This document shows positions 19,004 to 28,407 of a stretch of DNA of 64,000 nt, piece after piece (within the stretch, counting starts at the first letter, position 1; the number at the start of each line of letters is the position of its first letter). The DNA is from Maribacter sp. MJ134 (GTDB taxonomy: Bacteria; Bacteroidota; Bacteroidia; Flavobacteriales; Flavobacteriaceae). The notes beneath the pieces are model-generated. The model worked only from the letters and a program-made list of their open reading frames with translations. It searched no databases and was not told the origin of the DNA. Position numbers and translations under genes: made by a program. The DNA lies in contig NZ_CP034570.1 of assembly GCF_003970695.1 (NCBI RefSeq), positions 2,294,001 to 2,358,000 of the forward strand, read 5' to 3'.

Positions 19004-20572
19004 ATGAAAACAAAGAACATTTATTTATTCGTCTTCATCATTTTCACAATCGTAAGTTGTGAGAAGTTTTTGGAAGAGGATCCTAGAGCAGTTATTGCCC
19101 CGGAGACATTTTTTGCATCTGATAATGATGCTAGGCAAGCCATACAAGGCACATACGCCATATTAAAGAACAATTCAATTTACGGTCAGGTAGGCCTCGA
19201 CCATTTTTATGACAATGGTGCGGATATCATAGAACCGAACAGACCTGCCAATTTTGTACAGCCTATTGGTGATTATATTTTAGACGAGGCTCTGGCCGAT
19301 GTATCCGTTCAAAAAATGAGTGTGTCCGATACCTGGAAAGACCTCTACCGAGTAATCTTTAACGCTAATTTCATCATTGATAGAGTTACGGATAATGAAG
19401 CCATACTTGAAGAAGTGCGTACCGAGGTTATTGCTGAAGCTAGGTTTCTTCGCGCTTTAAGTTATTGGCATATCACCAATCTTTGGGGTAATGCACCCTA
19501 TTACACCGAAGCTTTGACCCTCGATGAAGTAAGGGTTTTAGGTAGAACTGATGAGGCAACTATTCTAGAGGGAGTAATAGCCGATTTACAATTTGCGCAA
19601 GGAGTCTTACCCTCCACGTATCCTGACGACCAAAGAGGTCGTGCATCAAGATGGGCAGCTGCTATTATTGAGGCAAAAATTTATATGAAGCAGCAAAACT
19701 GGCAAGCCGGTCTCACCAAGTGTTTAGAAATTATTAATGAATCTCCTCACGTATTGTTGCCGACCTATGAAGAGGTATTTGATCCAGCTAACGAATATAA
19801 TGCGGAGATTATTTGGTCATTGGATTTTGCAAGAGATATTGAAGGTATATTTGACCCCGCTTTCCCAGGAAGATCTTTTGCGGGTAATAATAGCTGGAGA
19901 CCGAGTATGTTCAACCCTCGTTTACGGGATGAACCTGCCAATTCGGACGAAAGAGGCGCTTTAAGGGAGGCATTATCCGCAAGAGGAGAGGCTTTCAATG
20001 GTACAGGTTTACAGGTAGCCGCAAAAGACTTTGCAGAGACATTTCCTTTAAATGATTTGAGAAGACCACTAAATATAGTGGATAACTACCTAGGGTTCGA
20101 GCTTAATTTTCCCTATATGGCAAAATTCTGGAATTTAGATTTAGCAACATCGCCACGTTTCAATCATGAAGATAATCGTATGGTTTTTCGATTGGCGGAC
20201 GTATACTTAATGGCTGCAGAATGTGAAAACGAAGCTAATGGACCCGGAGGAGCATATCAATATATTGAGCCCATACGCCAACGAGCTTATGCTACCCAAG
20301 CCGAGTGGGAATTGGTAGGTTTGAGCCAACAAGAGTTCAGAGAAGCTATTTATGACGAGCGTAAGTGGGAACTGGCGGCTGAAGCTCATAGAAGATATGA
20401 TTTAATCCGTTGGGGAATTTTGTTCGATGTAATGGAAAACATTGAATACAGGTTTTGGAGCCCAGCACAGAATATTAGACCTTGGCACGTATTGTTGCCC
20501 ATTCCCTTGCAGGAATTGGAACAGAACCCAGCTTTATTGGAATCAGACCCAACCAATAACGGCTACCGTTAA
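19004..20572 (+). CDS. SusD/RagB-type glycan-binding lipoprotein
   Basis: A 522-residue surface lipoprotein (lipobox IVSCEKF) that captures glycan over the SusC channel. The N-terminal FLEEDPRAVIAPETFF block, the TPR-like helical body and the C-terminal RLADVYLMAAECENEA, IYDERKWELAAEAHRRYDLIRWG and LLPIPLQELEQNP segments are typical of SusD. It sits 16 nt after susC. The unit ends at a strong terminator at 20626-20659. Confidence 0.96.
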   Translation: MKTKNIYLFVFIIFTIVSCEKFLEEDPRAVIAPETFFASDNDARQAIQGTYAILKNNSIYGQVGLDHFYDNGADIIEPNRPANFVQPIGDYILDEALADVSVQKMSVSDTWKDLYRVIFNANFIIDRVTDNEAILEEVRTEVIAEARFLRALSYWHITNLWGNAPYYTEALTLDEVRVLGRTDEATILEGVIADLQFAQGVLPSTYPDDQRGRASRWAAAIIEAKIYMKQQNWQAGLTKCLEIINESPHVLLPTYEEVFDPANEYNAEIIWSLDFARDIEGIFDPAFPGRSFAGNNSWRPSMFNPRLRDEPANSDERGALREALSARGEAFNGTGLQVAAKDFAETFPLNDLRRPLNIVDNYLGFELNFPYMAKFWNLDLATSPRFNHEDNRMVFRLADVYLMAAECENEANGPGGAYQYIEPIRQRAYATQAEWELVGLSQQEFREAIYDERKWELAAEAHRRYDLIRWGILFDVMENIEYRFWSPAQNIRPWHVLLPIPLQELEQNPALLESDPTNNGYR

Positions 20573-20625
20573 TAAGTAATAAAAACGTGTAAAGACTTAA
20601 AGAAAGTTGTTTGAGTTAGTTTGAA

Positions 20626-20659
20626 AATGGGGTAAGCATCGTGCTTGCCCCATTTTTTT
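20626..20659 (+). terminator. Rho-independent terminator after susCD
   Basis: A 13-bp stem (20626-20638 with 20642-20654, one U-G wobble), a 3-nt loop and a run of seven T (20653-20659). It closes the susC-susD transcript, so the following GH5-like gene needs its own promoter. Confidence 0.88.
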
Positions 20660-20743
20660 AGCCTTAAACTCGTTTTGAGATTATATCAATAATTGAAACT
20701 ACACACTGCTTGAAACTTTTATTCAACCATTAAACCAAAACCC

Positions 20744-22153
20744 ATGAAAACTACTTACCTCACCTATTTGCTGTTGTTATTTACATTTACCATGCAGTCA
20801 CAAATTAAACATGGCCTTAGGGATGCACAAGGACGCCATGTAGTGTCCAGAGGATTTGTAATAAATACCAATGACCATAAGGGAGAAGTTTTCTTTAATT
20901 CGGATGATTATACACGGATGGTTAGGCTCGGTGCCAATTCACAAGTGATTCGGCTGGAACTCGGAAGACTAAGTACCTTTCCCGGAGGTCGCGTGGAAGA
21001 GAACTATCTTAGAAAATTGGATACGCTTGTGGCACATGGCAAAAACGCTGGTATGAAAACCGTATTTAAAATGACGGTATATGGTGTAGATAGTTTTGAA
21101 TGGGAAGTGTTCTGGCAGAACAAGAAGAAGGAGTATGATACTTATATCGATGCTTGGAAAGTGATATGGAACCGATTTGCTGACGAAAGCTCTGTATTGG
21201 GCTACGATATAGTTAACGAACCGCGAAAACTGACCATGGATATTTCCTATACCGACCTTACCAACACCTATTTAATTCCTTTATATCAAAAAATTATAGA
21301 CGAAAGTCAAAAGATAAATCCGAGTAAAAAGATTCTTCTTCAATCCATTTTTATGAACAAGGGAGAAGGAATAGACAACAATCAATATGCAGAGATTACT
21401 TCTTCGGTCAATAGAAAAAACATTGTTTTTGCACCTCATATCTATCAAGACAAAATCGACTTTATAAAACCTGTTATGGACCGTTTTGACAAGGAATCCG
21501 AACTGCTACAAGCACCCATCTTTATTGGAGAATGGGGGTTCCCCACATTCACATCTACAGATACCCTAATCTCGGGCGACCTAGGACAGTTAAGGTATAG
21601 AGAGCTTTATATCAAAACCGCAGAAGTGTTCGACAAAATGGGCGTAGGCAGTATCAAAGCATGGTTTTTAGGGAATAGAACGATGCAGAACTTTCTACCG
21701 GGCGGACCCTCTACCTGGGCCATTTTCAGCGACAAAAAAGCGGCAGGCACAGTAGAACGAAAATATATTACTGATATTATTGCCAGACCGTATCCTCAAA
21801 CCATTGCAGGGGATATCCACAGCTTTCTGTTCAACCACGCTACAAGAAGTCTAGATTTGAAAATTCATCCTGACAACACAAAAGGAGCGTCTACCATTTT
21901 CATCGGTGCCAACAGGCATTATCCAGACGGATTCTCGATTCTTATTGATGATGATGTTATCATATACCGTGACCCACTCAAAAATGTAGGCCTAGAAATT
22001 TATAAACTTCCCAAAAATGTAAATCCAAAAGATTTTATCTGGGATGAGTACACGCAGAGGCTAACCATTTTAAAATGGCCAGGGAACAGAACGGATTTAC
22101 ATATTCAAATTGTACCGGGAATTCGTGATTTTGAAGAATTGAAAAACAAGTAA
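20744..22153 (+). CDS. GH5-like glycoside hydrolase (cellulase superfamily)
   Basis: A 469-residue secreted enzyme (signal peptide to about residue 19, ending MQSQ). The (beta/alpha)8 domain has the clan GH-A acid/base in YDIVNEPRK (Glu159), the conserved HxY in FAPHIYQ (His232, Tyr234) and the nucleophile in FIGEWGFP (Glu263). A beta-rich C-terminal domain (about 360-469) resembles that of endoglycosylceramidase-type GH5 enzymes. The subfamily and linkage are not decidable. It lies between susCD and a plug-domain protein and has no copy of the PUL box upstream, so its control may differ from its neighbours. Confidence 0.85.
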   Translation: MKTTYLTYLLLLFTFTMQSQIKHGLRDAQGRHVVSRGFVINTNDHKGEVFFNSDDYTRMVRLGANSQVIRLELGRLSTFPGGRVEENYLRKLDTLVAHGKNAGMKTVFKMTVYGVDSFEWEVFWQNKKKEYDTYIDAWKVIWNRFADESSVLGYDIVNEPRKLTMDISYTDLTNTYLIPLYQKIIDESQKINPSKKILLQSIFMNKGEGIDNNQYAEITSSVNRKNIVFAPHIYQDKIDFIKPVMDRFDKESELLQAPIFIGEWGFPTFTSTDTLISGDLGQLRYRELYIKTAEVFDKMGVGSIKAWFLGNRTMQNFLPGGPSTWAIFSDKKAAGTVERKYITDIIARPYPQTIAGDIHSFLFNHATRSLDLKIHPDNTKGASTIFIGANRHYPDGFSILIDDDVIIYRDPLKNVGLEIYKLPKNVNPKDFIWDEYTQRLTILKWPGNRTDLHIQIVPGIRDFEELKNK

Positions 22154-22301
22154 CAATCTGCGGCATAATACGCTCCTCCTAGTATGTATTAACATGCTTA
22201 AAGAAAAATGTTTAGACCTGAAAATAACTTTTATTTAAGAGATTAAATTTCCACTATAGTTTGATATACAGTAATTTAACAAAGGTTCTAGAAAACTCAT
22301 T

Positions 22302-24845
22302 ATGCTAAAATCTACACAACGTACTGCGCTTCTATGTATGGGTTTTCTGTTGTGCCTTGTATCCGAAATTTCTGCACAGCATAGTATGCAGCAAATACTG
22401 GGGAAACTTACCAGTCATACTACTAGGATTCCTGTTGAAAAAGTATACCTCCAGACCGATAAAGACAGCTACACCAAAGGGGAGACTATTTGGTTCAAAA
22501 CCTATCTGTTAAACGGAACCACACATATCGCCAGTGCTATGAGCAGCGTGATTTATGTGGAACTGCTAGATGCAAATGAAAACATAGTAGCGCAACAAAA
22601 ATTAGTTATGGAATCCGTAGGTGCGGCGGGTGATATTACGCTTTCTGATAAAATGGAGGTAGGAACCTATACACTGCGCGCATACACGAAATATATGCTG
22701 AACGACAAAGAACCAATTCTTTTTCAAAAGGAAATTTCCATTTCCGCATCGCAGCCCGAGTCGAATGGTAAGGGTGCTACGGAACTAAGGAATAATAAAC
22801 GAAAGGATAAGTCTTCAAAAGCAGATTCAGAAATAATAAAACAGACCAAGCCTATTGTCCAATTCTTTCCGGAAGGGGGTGAACTCGTAACCGGTATAGA
22901 ATGTGTCTTGGCCACAAAGATTACCGATGCTGAGGGTAACGGTCTCGCTCTAAAGGGTAAAATATTGGACCAAGATTGCCATTTGGTTTCCCTTTTCGAT
23001 AGTTATGAATTTGGATTGGGCTGGTCCTCTTTGAAACCAGAACCCAATACCGATTATTATTTACACATTCCTATCGATGGAACAATGGTGAAGTACCCGG
23101 TTCCCCAACCTGTTGAAAAAGGTTATGCTTTGCGTGTCATGAACAGGGGAAGCCATATCATGATTACCGCTTCCACAACTATTACCAACGGCCTTCAAAA
23201 CGCGATGCTCGTAGGGCACACCCGGGGTGATGTCATCTTCAAGCAAGTCTTGAAGGGCAATAATGAAAACAGCACTACCATAAAATTGCTTACTTCAAAG
23301 CTACAAGATGGAATTGCCCATTTTACCTTGTTCACCCCAAACAAGGAACCCGTATGTGAGCGCCTGACCTTTATCGAAAACCCTGAGAACAACCTGGATT
23401 TGTTCATAGAAACGAACAAATCCAACTATGGCTTACGTGAAAAAATGAGTGTGGACCTTGCCGTGGTTGATACGGATGCAAAACCCCTTGAAGGCGACTT
23501 TTCCATGAGCGTCTTTGCCAAGAGTGAAATGCAGGAAGGTACAGAGAACATCAAGAGTTGGTTGTTGTTGAACTCAGATCTGGGCAGTACTATTTCAAAC
23601 CCAATCTTCTTTTTTAAAGAGGAGATCAACGGCCGGGAGTACCTGTTGGACCTGTTGATGCTCACTCATGGCTGGCGGAGGTTCACCTGGAAGTCAATTT
23701 TGAAGGATAGCGTCCGCAAAGAAATAGCCTTTCCTCCGGAAAAGGGCATTATGATAACGGGTACGACAACAGCCTTCAACAATAAATACAAGCCTAAAAA
23801 AACACTTGCGACCTTGAATATTGTTGCAAATGAATTGATACAAGAAAAGAGAGTGACCGATACCTTGGGTAGGTTCAGTTTCGGGCCCTTTGTTTTTAAG
23901 GATAGCATCACGGCAGTGTTGAACGCGAACAGCTGGCCCCTATTCAAAAAGAGAAAAGACCGATTCTCCATCTATCTGGATTCATATTTCCCTGAAGTAA
24001 AGGTCAAAAATAACGAGGAGATAGATGGTGGCAGTACAAAAAAGGTAACTAATACCGTTACAAAATCCTATCCTAGTGTGGTGAGGCAAAAAGCAGTGCC
24101 CGATTTCGAATACGACCCCGATGTCACTTATTTGAACGAGGTAGTTGTAAAGGATAGAAAAATAAATAAGCAAGCCCTACTTGATAAAAAACTCAACGCT
24201 AGAACAATATATGGATATCCATCAACCAGACTTATGCCCGACTCTATTCCTGGTTTGGGGAATGGAGTGGTTAATGCTTTCAATGTTTTAAGGCGTGACC
24301 CCAGTGTTAGGGTTCTTGGTACCTTTCCAAACCAACAGGCGTTTATCAGACCAATATTTGGCGAAGCAGGCGGAGCTCCACCTCTTTACTTACTAGACGG
24401 CACACCTGTATCCGCAGGTCAAATTCAAAGTATTCGGGTTACCGATATTTTGTTCATAGATATACTAAAGGGTGCGGATGCATCGATTTATGGGGGGCGG
24501 GCTGCTGGTGGCGTAGTGGCCGTTTATATGAAAACAGGTGAATTTACCGAGGAAAAACCGAAAGAAAATTCAAATTATATCAACGCGACCATTCCCGGTT
24601 TTTACAAGGCGAGGGAATTCTACAGGCCCAACTACGCAATTGAAAAACCTGAACATAAAAAACTGGACTACCGCAGAACGTTGCACTGGGAACCGAACAT
24701 TGAGCTAAAGGATGATTCAGTCGCCAACTTGAACTTTTACACGGGTGATATCGAAAGTGAATACGTTATACGTATCGAGGGTATTACTACTGACGGTAGA
24801 CCGGTGAGCAAACTATATAATTTTAATGTGGTAGACCCGAATTAG
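22302..24845 (+). CDS. MG2-like and TonB plug-domain protein
   Basis: An 847-residue secreted protein (signal peptide ending EISAQ, about residue 25). The N-terminal region (about 45-140, VYLQTDKDSYTKGETIWFKTYLL) is a macroglobulin MG2-type domain. The C-terminal third contains a TonB-receptor plug-like domain (LYLLDGTPVSAGQIQSIRV, ADASIYGGRAAGGVVAVYMKTG) preceded by YLNEVVVKDRK. No transporter barrel follows, so it is not a transporter by itself. From general knowledge, such proteins are common in Bacteroidetes, with unknown role. No PUL box lies upstream. It faces the convergent sulfatase at 24963. Confidence 0.85.
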   Translation: MLKSTQRTALLCMGFLLCLVSEISAQHSMQQILGKLTSHTTRIPVEKVYLQTDKDSYTKGETIWFKTYLLNGTTHIASAMSSVIYVELLDANENIVAQQKLVMESVGAAGDITLSDKMEVGTYTLRAYTKYMLNDKEPILFQKEISISASQPESNGKGATELRNNKRKDKSSKADSEIIKQTKPIVQFFPEGGELVTGIECVLATKITDAEGNGLALKGKILDQDCHLVSLFDSYEFGLGWSSLKPEPNTDYYLHIPIDGTMVKYPVPQPVEKGYALRVMNRGSHIMITASTTITNGLQNAMLVGHTRGDVIFKQVLKGNNENSTTIKLLTSKLQDGIAHFTLFTPNKEPVCERLTFIENPENNLDLFIETNKSNYGLREKMSVDLAVVDTDAKPLEGDFSMSVFAKSEMQEGTENIKSWLLLNSDLGSTISNPIFFFKEEINGREYLLDLLMLTHGWRRFTWKSILKDSVRKEIAFPPEKGIMITGTTTAFNNKYKPKKTLATLNIVANELIQEKRVTDTLGRFSFGPFVFKDSITAVLNANSWPLFKKRKDRFSIYLDSYFPEVKVKNNEEIDGGSTKKVTNTVTKSYPSVVRQKAVPDFEYDPDVTYLNEVVVKDRKINKQALLDKKLNARTIYGYPSTRLMPDSIPGLGNGVVNAFNVLRRDPSVRVLGTFPNQQAFIRPIFGEAGGAPPLYLLDGTPVSAGQIQSIRVTDILFIDILKGADASIYGGRAAGGVVAVYMKTGEFTEEKPKENSNYINATIPGFYKAREFYRPNYAIEKPEHKKLDYRRTLHWEPNIELKDDSVANLNFYTGDIESEYVIRIEGITTDGRPVSKLYNFNVVDPN

Positions 24846-24962
24846 GTATGGAATAATAAAGCAATCAACTTTAGCACTGTTTTTTATCATAGCGCCTATG
24901 TATTCAAGAAAAACCTACAAGGTATTCAACAAGTAGATTATCACCCTAAAAGTAACACCTAA

Positions 24963-26738
24963 CTACATTTCTACCACGGTACTAGATAAATAGCCAATTC
25001 GGTGCGCCTTAACGATAAGCTTAGCCCCGTTAGGCAAATCAAATGGTTTTTTATAAACGGACCAAGCCGTTGGCATAGGTGCATCGGGAAAGAGAATTTT
25101 ATACCCTATGGAGGCACCTGCTGTTGCAGAGCTCAGTGAGACAGCCCCATCGGTTGCGCTTATCACCGGGTCAGCGGTGACGGGTTGTTTTTCCGCGCCT
25201 TTCCATAATTGACTTAACAGTTCCTTTTCAGGCAAATTGGGCTGGTCTCCAATTTCGGCAATCCAATGATCCATTTCATTTTGGAGCTCCTTAAGCTTCG
25301 CGGCATATTTGGGGTCGTTAGCCAAATTATGCAACTCGTACGGGTCGTTCAGACAATCGAATAATTCCTCTTGATCCTTGGTCTTGCGAAACCACTGCAT
25401 TTGAACACTATCCAGTTCGCCAGCATCGCGCAAACGCAATAACTCCTGCATGGTCGGTATTTTTTCCCGGTAATCAATAGGCAAATAATAGCCCTGGTCC
25501 GGCCTGTAATTTCGAATGTACTTAAAGCGTTCATCACGAACGGCACGTATAGCATCGGTATACCCATCGAAGCGATCCGCAGCCGCATGAATATATTTTC
25601 GTTCTTCACTGGCTTTATACTTACCTAAAAAAGCTTGCCCCTGGATATGTGCCGGTGGATTGGTTCCCGTAAGGGATAATAGTGTAGGTGCAAAATCAAT
25701 AAAACTGACCAATTCCTCATCTTTTGTTCCTGCGTTCGTTTTATTTGGAAATCTTACTATCAGAGGCGTGTTTAAACCAGAATCATAAATCAGCCTTTTT
25801 TCCCTAGGTAAAGGACCGCCATGATCTCCGTAGAAAAATATGATGGTATTTTCCAATAGTCCGTCTTCCTCCAACTGCTTTAAAACCGCCCCAACCTGGG
25901 CGTCCATTTCGACAATGTTATTATACAACTTCCACATGTCCCTGCGAACGACTTCCGTATCCGGCAAATAAGGTGGAATGGTAAACTTGGTATCTCTGGA
26001 TAAATGTTTTGGCGTTTCCGCTTCGGACATTCTGTTTTTGGCGTGTGAGCCTTCAAAATTTTTCCACTTATAATCCCTATCTCCGGAATGGTAATGTCTG
26101 GTTTCGATTTCCCTAAGGCCATAGGGCTCGAACAATCCCGATTCATGCGTATCGGTAAAATTCATCACCGAGAAAAAAGGTTGCCCTGCTCCCCTATTTC
26201 TCCAGTGCGCATACGGACTACTCTCGTCCCAGGCCGTCATGGGTGCTTGAAACTGATAATCAGTCTTATAATTGTTGGTACAGTAATATCCATTTGCCCG
26301 TAACAGTTCGCTTATCATTTTTACCTCTGGTGGTGGTACAGCTCCATATTTTGGTAAACCGGTAACTTCAGTATAGCTGGTGGTACGCATATGGTTGGCA
26401 CCAATACTGGACGGATACATTCCCGTAGCAATTGCGGCCCTACTAGGAGCGCAAACGCCAGAAGTAGAATAGAGGTTGGGATACACCACACCTTCCGCTG
26501 CCAGCCGACTTATATTGGGCGTCACGATGGTAGAGTCCCCAAAGGAAGGAATATAAGCCCCCATATCCTCGGTCACCAACCACAGAATATTGGGCCGTTC
26601 GGGGAGTACGGCTGCAGCTTTTTCTTTAGAAACATCCTTCTCTTTTTTGGTTTTCATATTACATCCTACAAGCAGTATTACTAATAGAAAAATTGAAGCG
26701 AATGAATTTTTTAAACGAAGAAAAGAATCTGTGACCAT
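24963..26738 (-). CDS. S1 sulfatase lipoprotein with C-terminal Fn3-like extension
   Basis: A 591-residue sulfatase. The metal block is ILWLVTEDMGAY (about 51-62), the signature CAPSRAAIATG starts at catalytic Cys96, and FYGDHGGPLPREKRL carries the later ligands. The text SSIGANHMRTTSY following the signature marks a distinct S1 branch. After residue 510 a small beta domain (VSLSSATAGASIGYKI to the end) looks like a chitobiase-C or Fn3-associated module. An in-frame ATG at 26759 exists, but promoter C predicts a transcript start at about that base. I therefore choose 26738, which gives a compact lipoprotein signal (LLVGC, Cys26). Confidence 0.9.
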   Translation of the reverse strand: MVTDSFLRLKNSFASIFLLVILLVGCNMKTKKEKDVSKEKAAAVLPERPNILWLVTEDMGAYIPSFGDSTIVTPNISRLAAEGVVYPNLYSTSGVCAPSRAAIATGMYPSSIGANHMRTTSYTEVTGLPKYGAVPPPEVKMISELLRANGYYCTNNYKTDYQFQAPMTAWDESSPYAHWRNRGAGQPFFSVMNFTDTHESGLFEPYGLREIETRHYHSGDRDYKWKNFEGSHAKNRMSEAETPKHLSRDTKFTIPPYLPDTEVVRRDMWKLYNNIVEMDAQVGAVLKQLEEDGLLENTIIFFYGDHGGPLPREKRLIYDSGLNTPLIVRFPNKTNAGTKDEELVSFIDFAPTLLSLTGTNPPAHIQGQAFLGKYKASEERKYIHAAADRFDGYTDAIRAVRDERFKYIRNYRPDQGYYLPIDYREKIPTMQELLRLRDAGELDSVQMQWFRKTKDQEELFDCLNDPYELHNLANDPKYAAKLKELQNEMDHWIAEIGDQPNLPEKELLSQLWKGAEKQPVTADPVISATDGAVSLSSATAGASIGYKILFPDAPMPTAWSVYKKPFDLPNGAKLIVKAHRIGYLSSTVVEM

Positions 26739-26765
26739 AGTTATTTTGTAAATTAACATGTATTA

Positions 26766-26810
26766 CAATATTAAGGGTATTTCTTCTTAGGCGTACCCTG
26801 TACTATACTG
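26766..26810 (-). promoter_or_regulatory. PUL promoter C, reverse strand
   Basis: On the reverse strand, CAGTATAGTACAGGGTA (26810 to 26794) is followed after exactly 23 nt by TAATATTG (26773 to 26766), one mismatch from TAnnTTTG. It points to the sulfatase starting at 26738, leaving a leader of about 20 nt. The divergent esterase gene starts at 26818, only 8 nt from the box on the other side. Confidence 0.72.
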
Positions 26811-26817
26811 AAAACTC

Positions 26818-28284
26818 ATGAAAAAAGCCAATTTAGCCTTGCAAGACGCTCACAAGAACATCCTACGTCTAGCATTAGTATTAATCTGTATATTTCAAGG
26901 CAGCCCCATTTTTTGCCAAATTGAATTACCCACTTTCTTTGCGGACAATATGGTGCTACAGCAAAATGAAACGGTAGCTATTTGGGGGCGTGACCTTCCT
27001 AATACCGAAGTAAGCTTAAAGACCAGCTGGGGAGAAAGCAAAACAACCAAAACTAATTCGGAAGGCTCTTGGAAAACCCAATTAAAAACAATTAAAGCTT
27101 CTTTTACGCCTTATGAAATAAAAATTGAGGGAAGTACCACAAGAACCTTGAAAAATATATTGCTTGGAGAGGTTTGGTTTTGTTCCGGACAGTCGAATAT
27201 GGAAATGCCTATAAAAGGTTTGGGAGCATCACCTGTAAACGGTGCCAATGAATTTATCCTAAATGCAAAAAACCCGAACATTCGCTTGTTCAATACAGAA
27301 CGAGCCGGCAGCTTGGAGCCCGAAAGTGATGTTGTCGGTACTTGGGAAGAGGCAAATGGAGCATCGGTTTCTGACTTTAGCGCCATTGGTTACTTGTTCG
27401 GTAAAAAGTTATTCGAGCAACTACATATTCCCATAGGTATTATTGAATCTTCATGGGGCGGCACGCGCATTGAAGCGTGGCTACCGAAAGATTCCTTGTC
27501 CGTTTATAGCAATGTGAAAATTGCGAATACCTTACCCGAAGACCCAAATCAAAGAAAACAGCCCTCGCAGATTTTCAATGCTATGATACATCCTTTTCAA
27601 GATTATAGCATTAAAGGATATTTATGGTATCAGGGCGAAAGCAACAGGGCAAATCCAAAACCCTATAAACGCTACATGCATACATTGGTGCATGCTTGGC
27701 GCTCGCAATGGAACAACGATAACCTTCCTTTTTATTTCGTGCAAATTGCGCCTTATGCTTACGAACAACTGCGTAATACCGAAGCCACCAAGGCCGATTT
27801 AATTCGTGAAGCACAAGTATTAGCCTCCCTAGAAATTCCGCACACGGGATTGGTGGTCACATCCGATGTTGGAAAATGTGATGATATCCATCCCCCGGAA
27901 AAGAAAACTATTGCGGACCGATTGGCATATTGGGCCTTGGCAAAACAATACGGTTATGAACATATACGGTACGCAGCACCTGTATTTGATTTCATGGAGA
28001 TAGAAACCAACACCGCAAAACTCTCCTTTAAATCCATACAAGGTGATGACACCATTAAGCTGTCTAGTTTTGGCGCAAAACTTACGGGCTTTACTATAGC
28101 AGGAAAGGATAAGATATTTTACCCTGCCAATGCCACAATAAACCGCAATGGGACCATAAGCGTTCATAGTATAAAAGTACCAGAACCCGTTGCTGTTAGA
28201 TACGGTTTTGAAGATTGTTTTAATGCTAGTCTGTACGACCTAGCAAAAATACCGGTATCTCCTTTTAGAACGGATAGCTGGTAA
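26818..28284 (+). CDS. SGNH-type carbohydrate esterase (sialate O-acetylesterase-like)
   Basis: A 488-residue secreted esterase with a signal peptide ending near residue 34 (SPIFCQ). Block I is FCSGQSNMEMP with nucleophile Ser126. Block III-like LWYQGESN and the Asp356/His358 pair in CDDIHPPE complete the SGNH triad. WGGTRIEAWLP is also characteristic. It is expected to remove acetyl groups from polysaccharide fragments. It lies between the divergent sulfatase and the promoter D operon and has no plus-strand PUL box of its own, so it may share the site C control region. The annotated family name does not prove sialic acid as substrate. Confidence 0.88.
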   Translation: MKKANLALQDAHKNILRLALVLICIFQGSPIFCQIELPTFFADNMVLQQNETVAIWGRDLPNTEVSLKTSWGESKTTKTNSEGSWKTQLKTIKASFTPYEIKIEGSTTRTLKNILLGEVWFCSGQSNMEMPIKGLGASPVNGANEFILNAKNPNIRLFNTERAGSLEPESDVVGTWEEANGASVSDFSAIGYLFGKKLFEQLHIPIGIIESSWGGTRIEAWLPKDSLSVYSNVKIANTLPEDPNQRKQPSQIFNAMIHPFQDYSIKGYLWYQGESNRANPKPYKRYMHTLVHAWRSQWNNDNLPFYFVQIAPYAYEQLRNTEATKADLIREAQVLASLEIPHTGLVVTSDVGKCDDIHPPEKKTIADRLAYWALAKQYGYEHIRYAAPVFDFMEIETNTAKLSFKSIQGDDTIKLSSFGAKLTGFTIAGKDKIFYPANATINRNGTISVHSIKVPEPVAVRYGFEDCFNASLYDLAKIPVSPFRTDSW

Positions 28285-28289
28285 TTGTT

Positions 28290-28334
28290 CAGGACAGAAC
28301 AGGATGGATAAAACCCCCTCTAAACCTATGTTTG
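28290..28334 (+). promoter_or_regulatory. PUL promoter D with consensus -7 box
   Basis: CAGGACAGAACAGGATG (28290-28306) is followed after exactly 23 nt by TATGTTTG (28327-28334), a perfect TAnnTTTG. Transcription would start near 28341. It drives a five-gene unit running to 39916. Confidence 0.78.
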
Positions 28335-28407
28335 GTTGTACGAGAAAAATAATCGGCATGGCACTTTATCTATCGTCGATGCAATCCACTTTAAAATAGT
28401 TATTTTG

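Noticed and set aside
28336-28407. Longer TTG start for the sulfatase-GH78 fusion
   Set aside because: Lies before the predicted transcript start of promoter D and disrupts the signal peptide.
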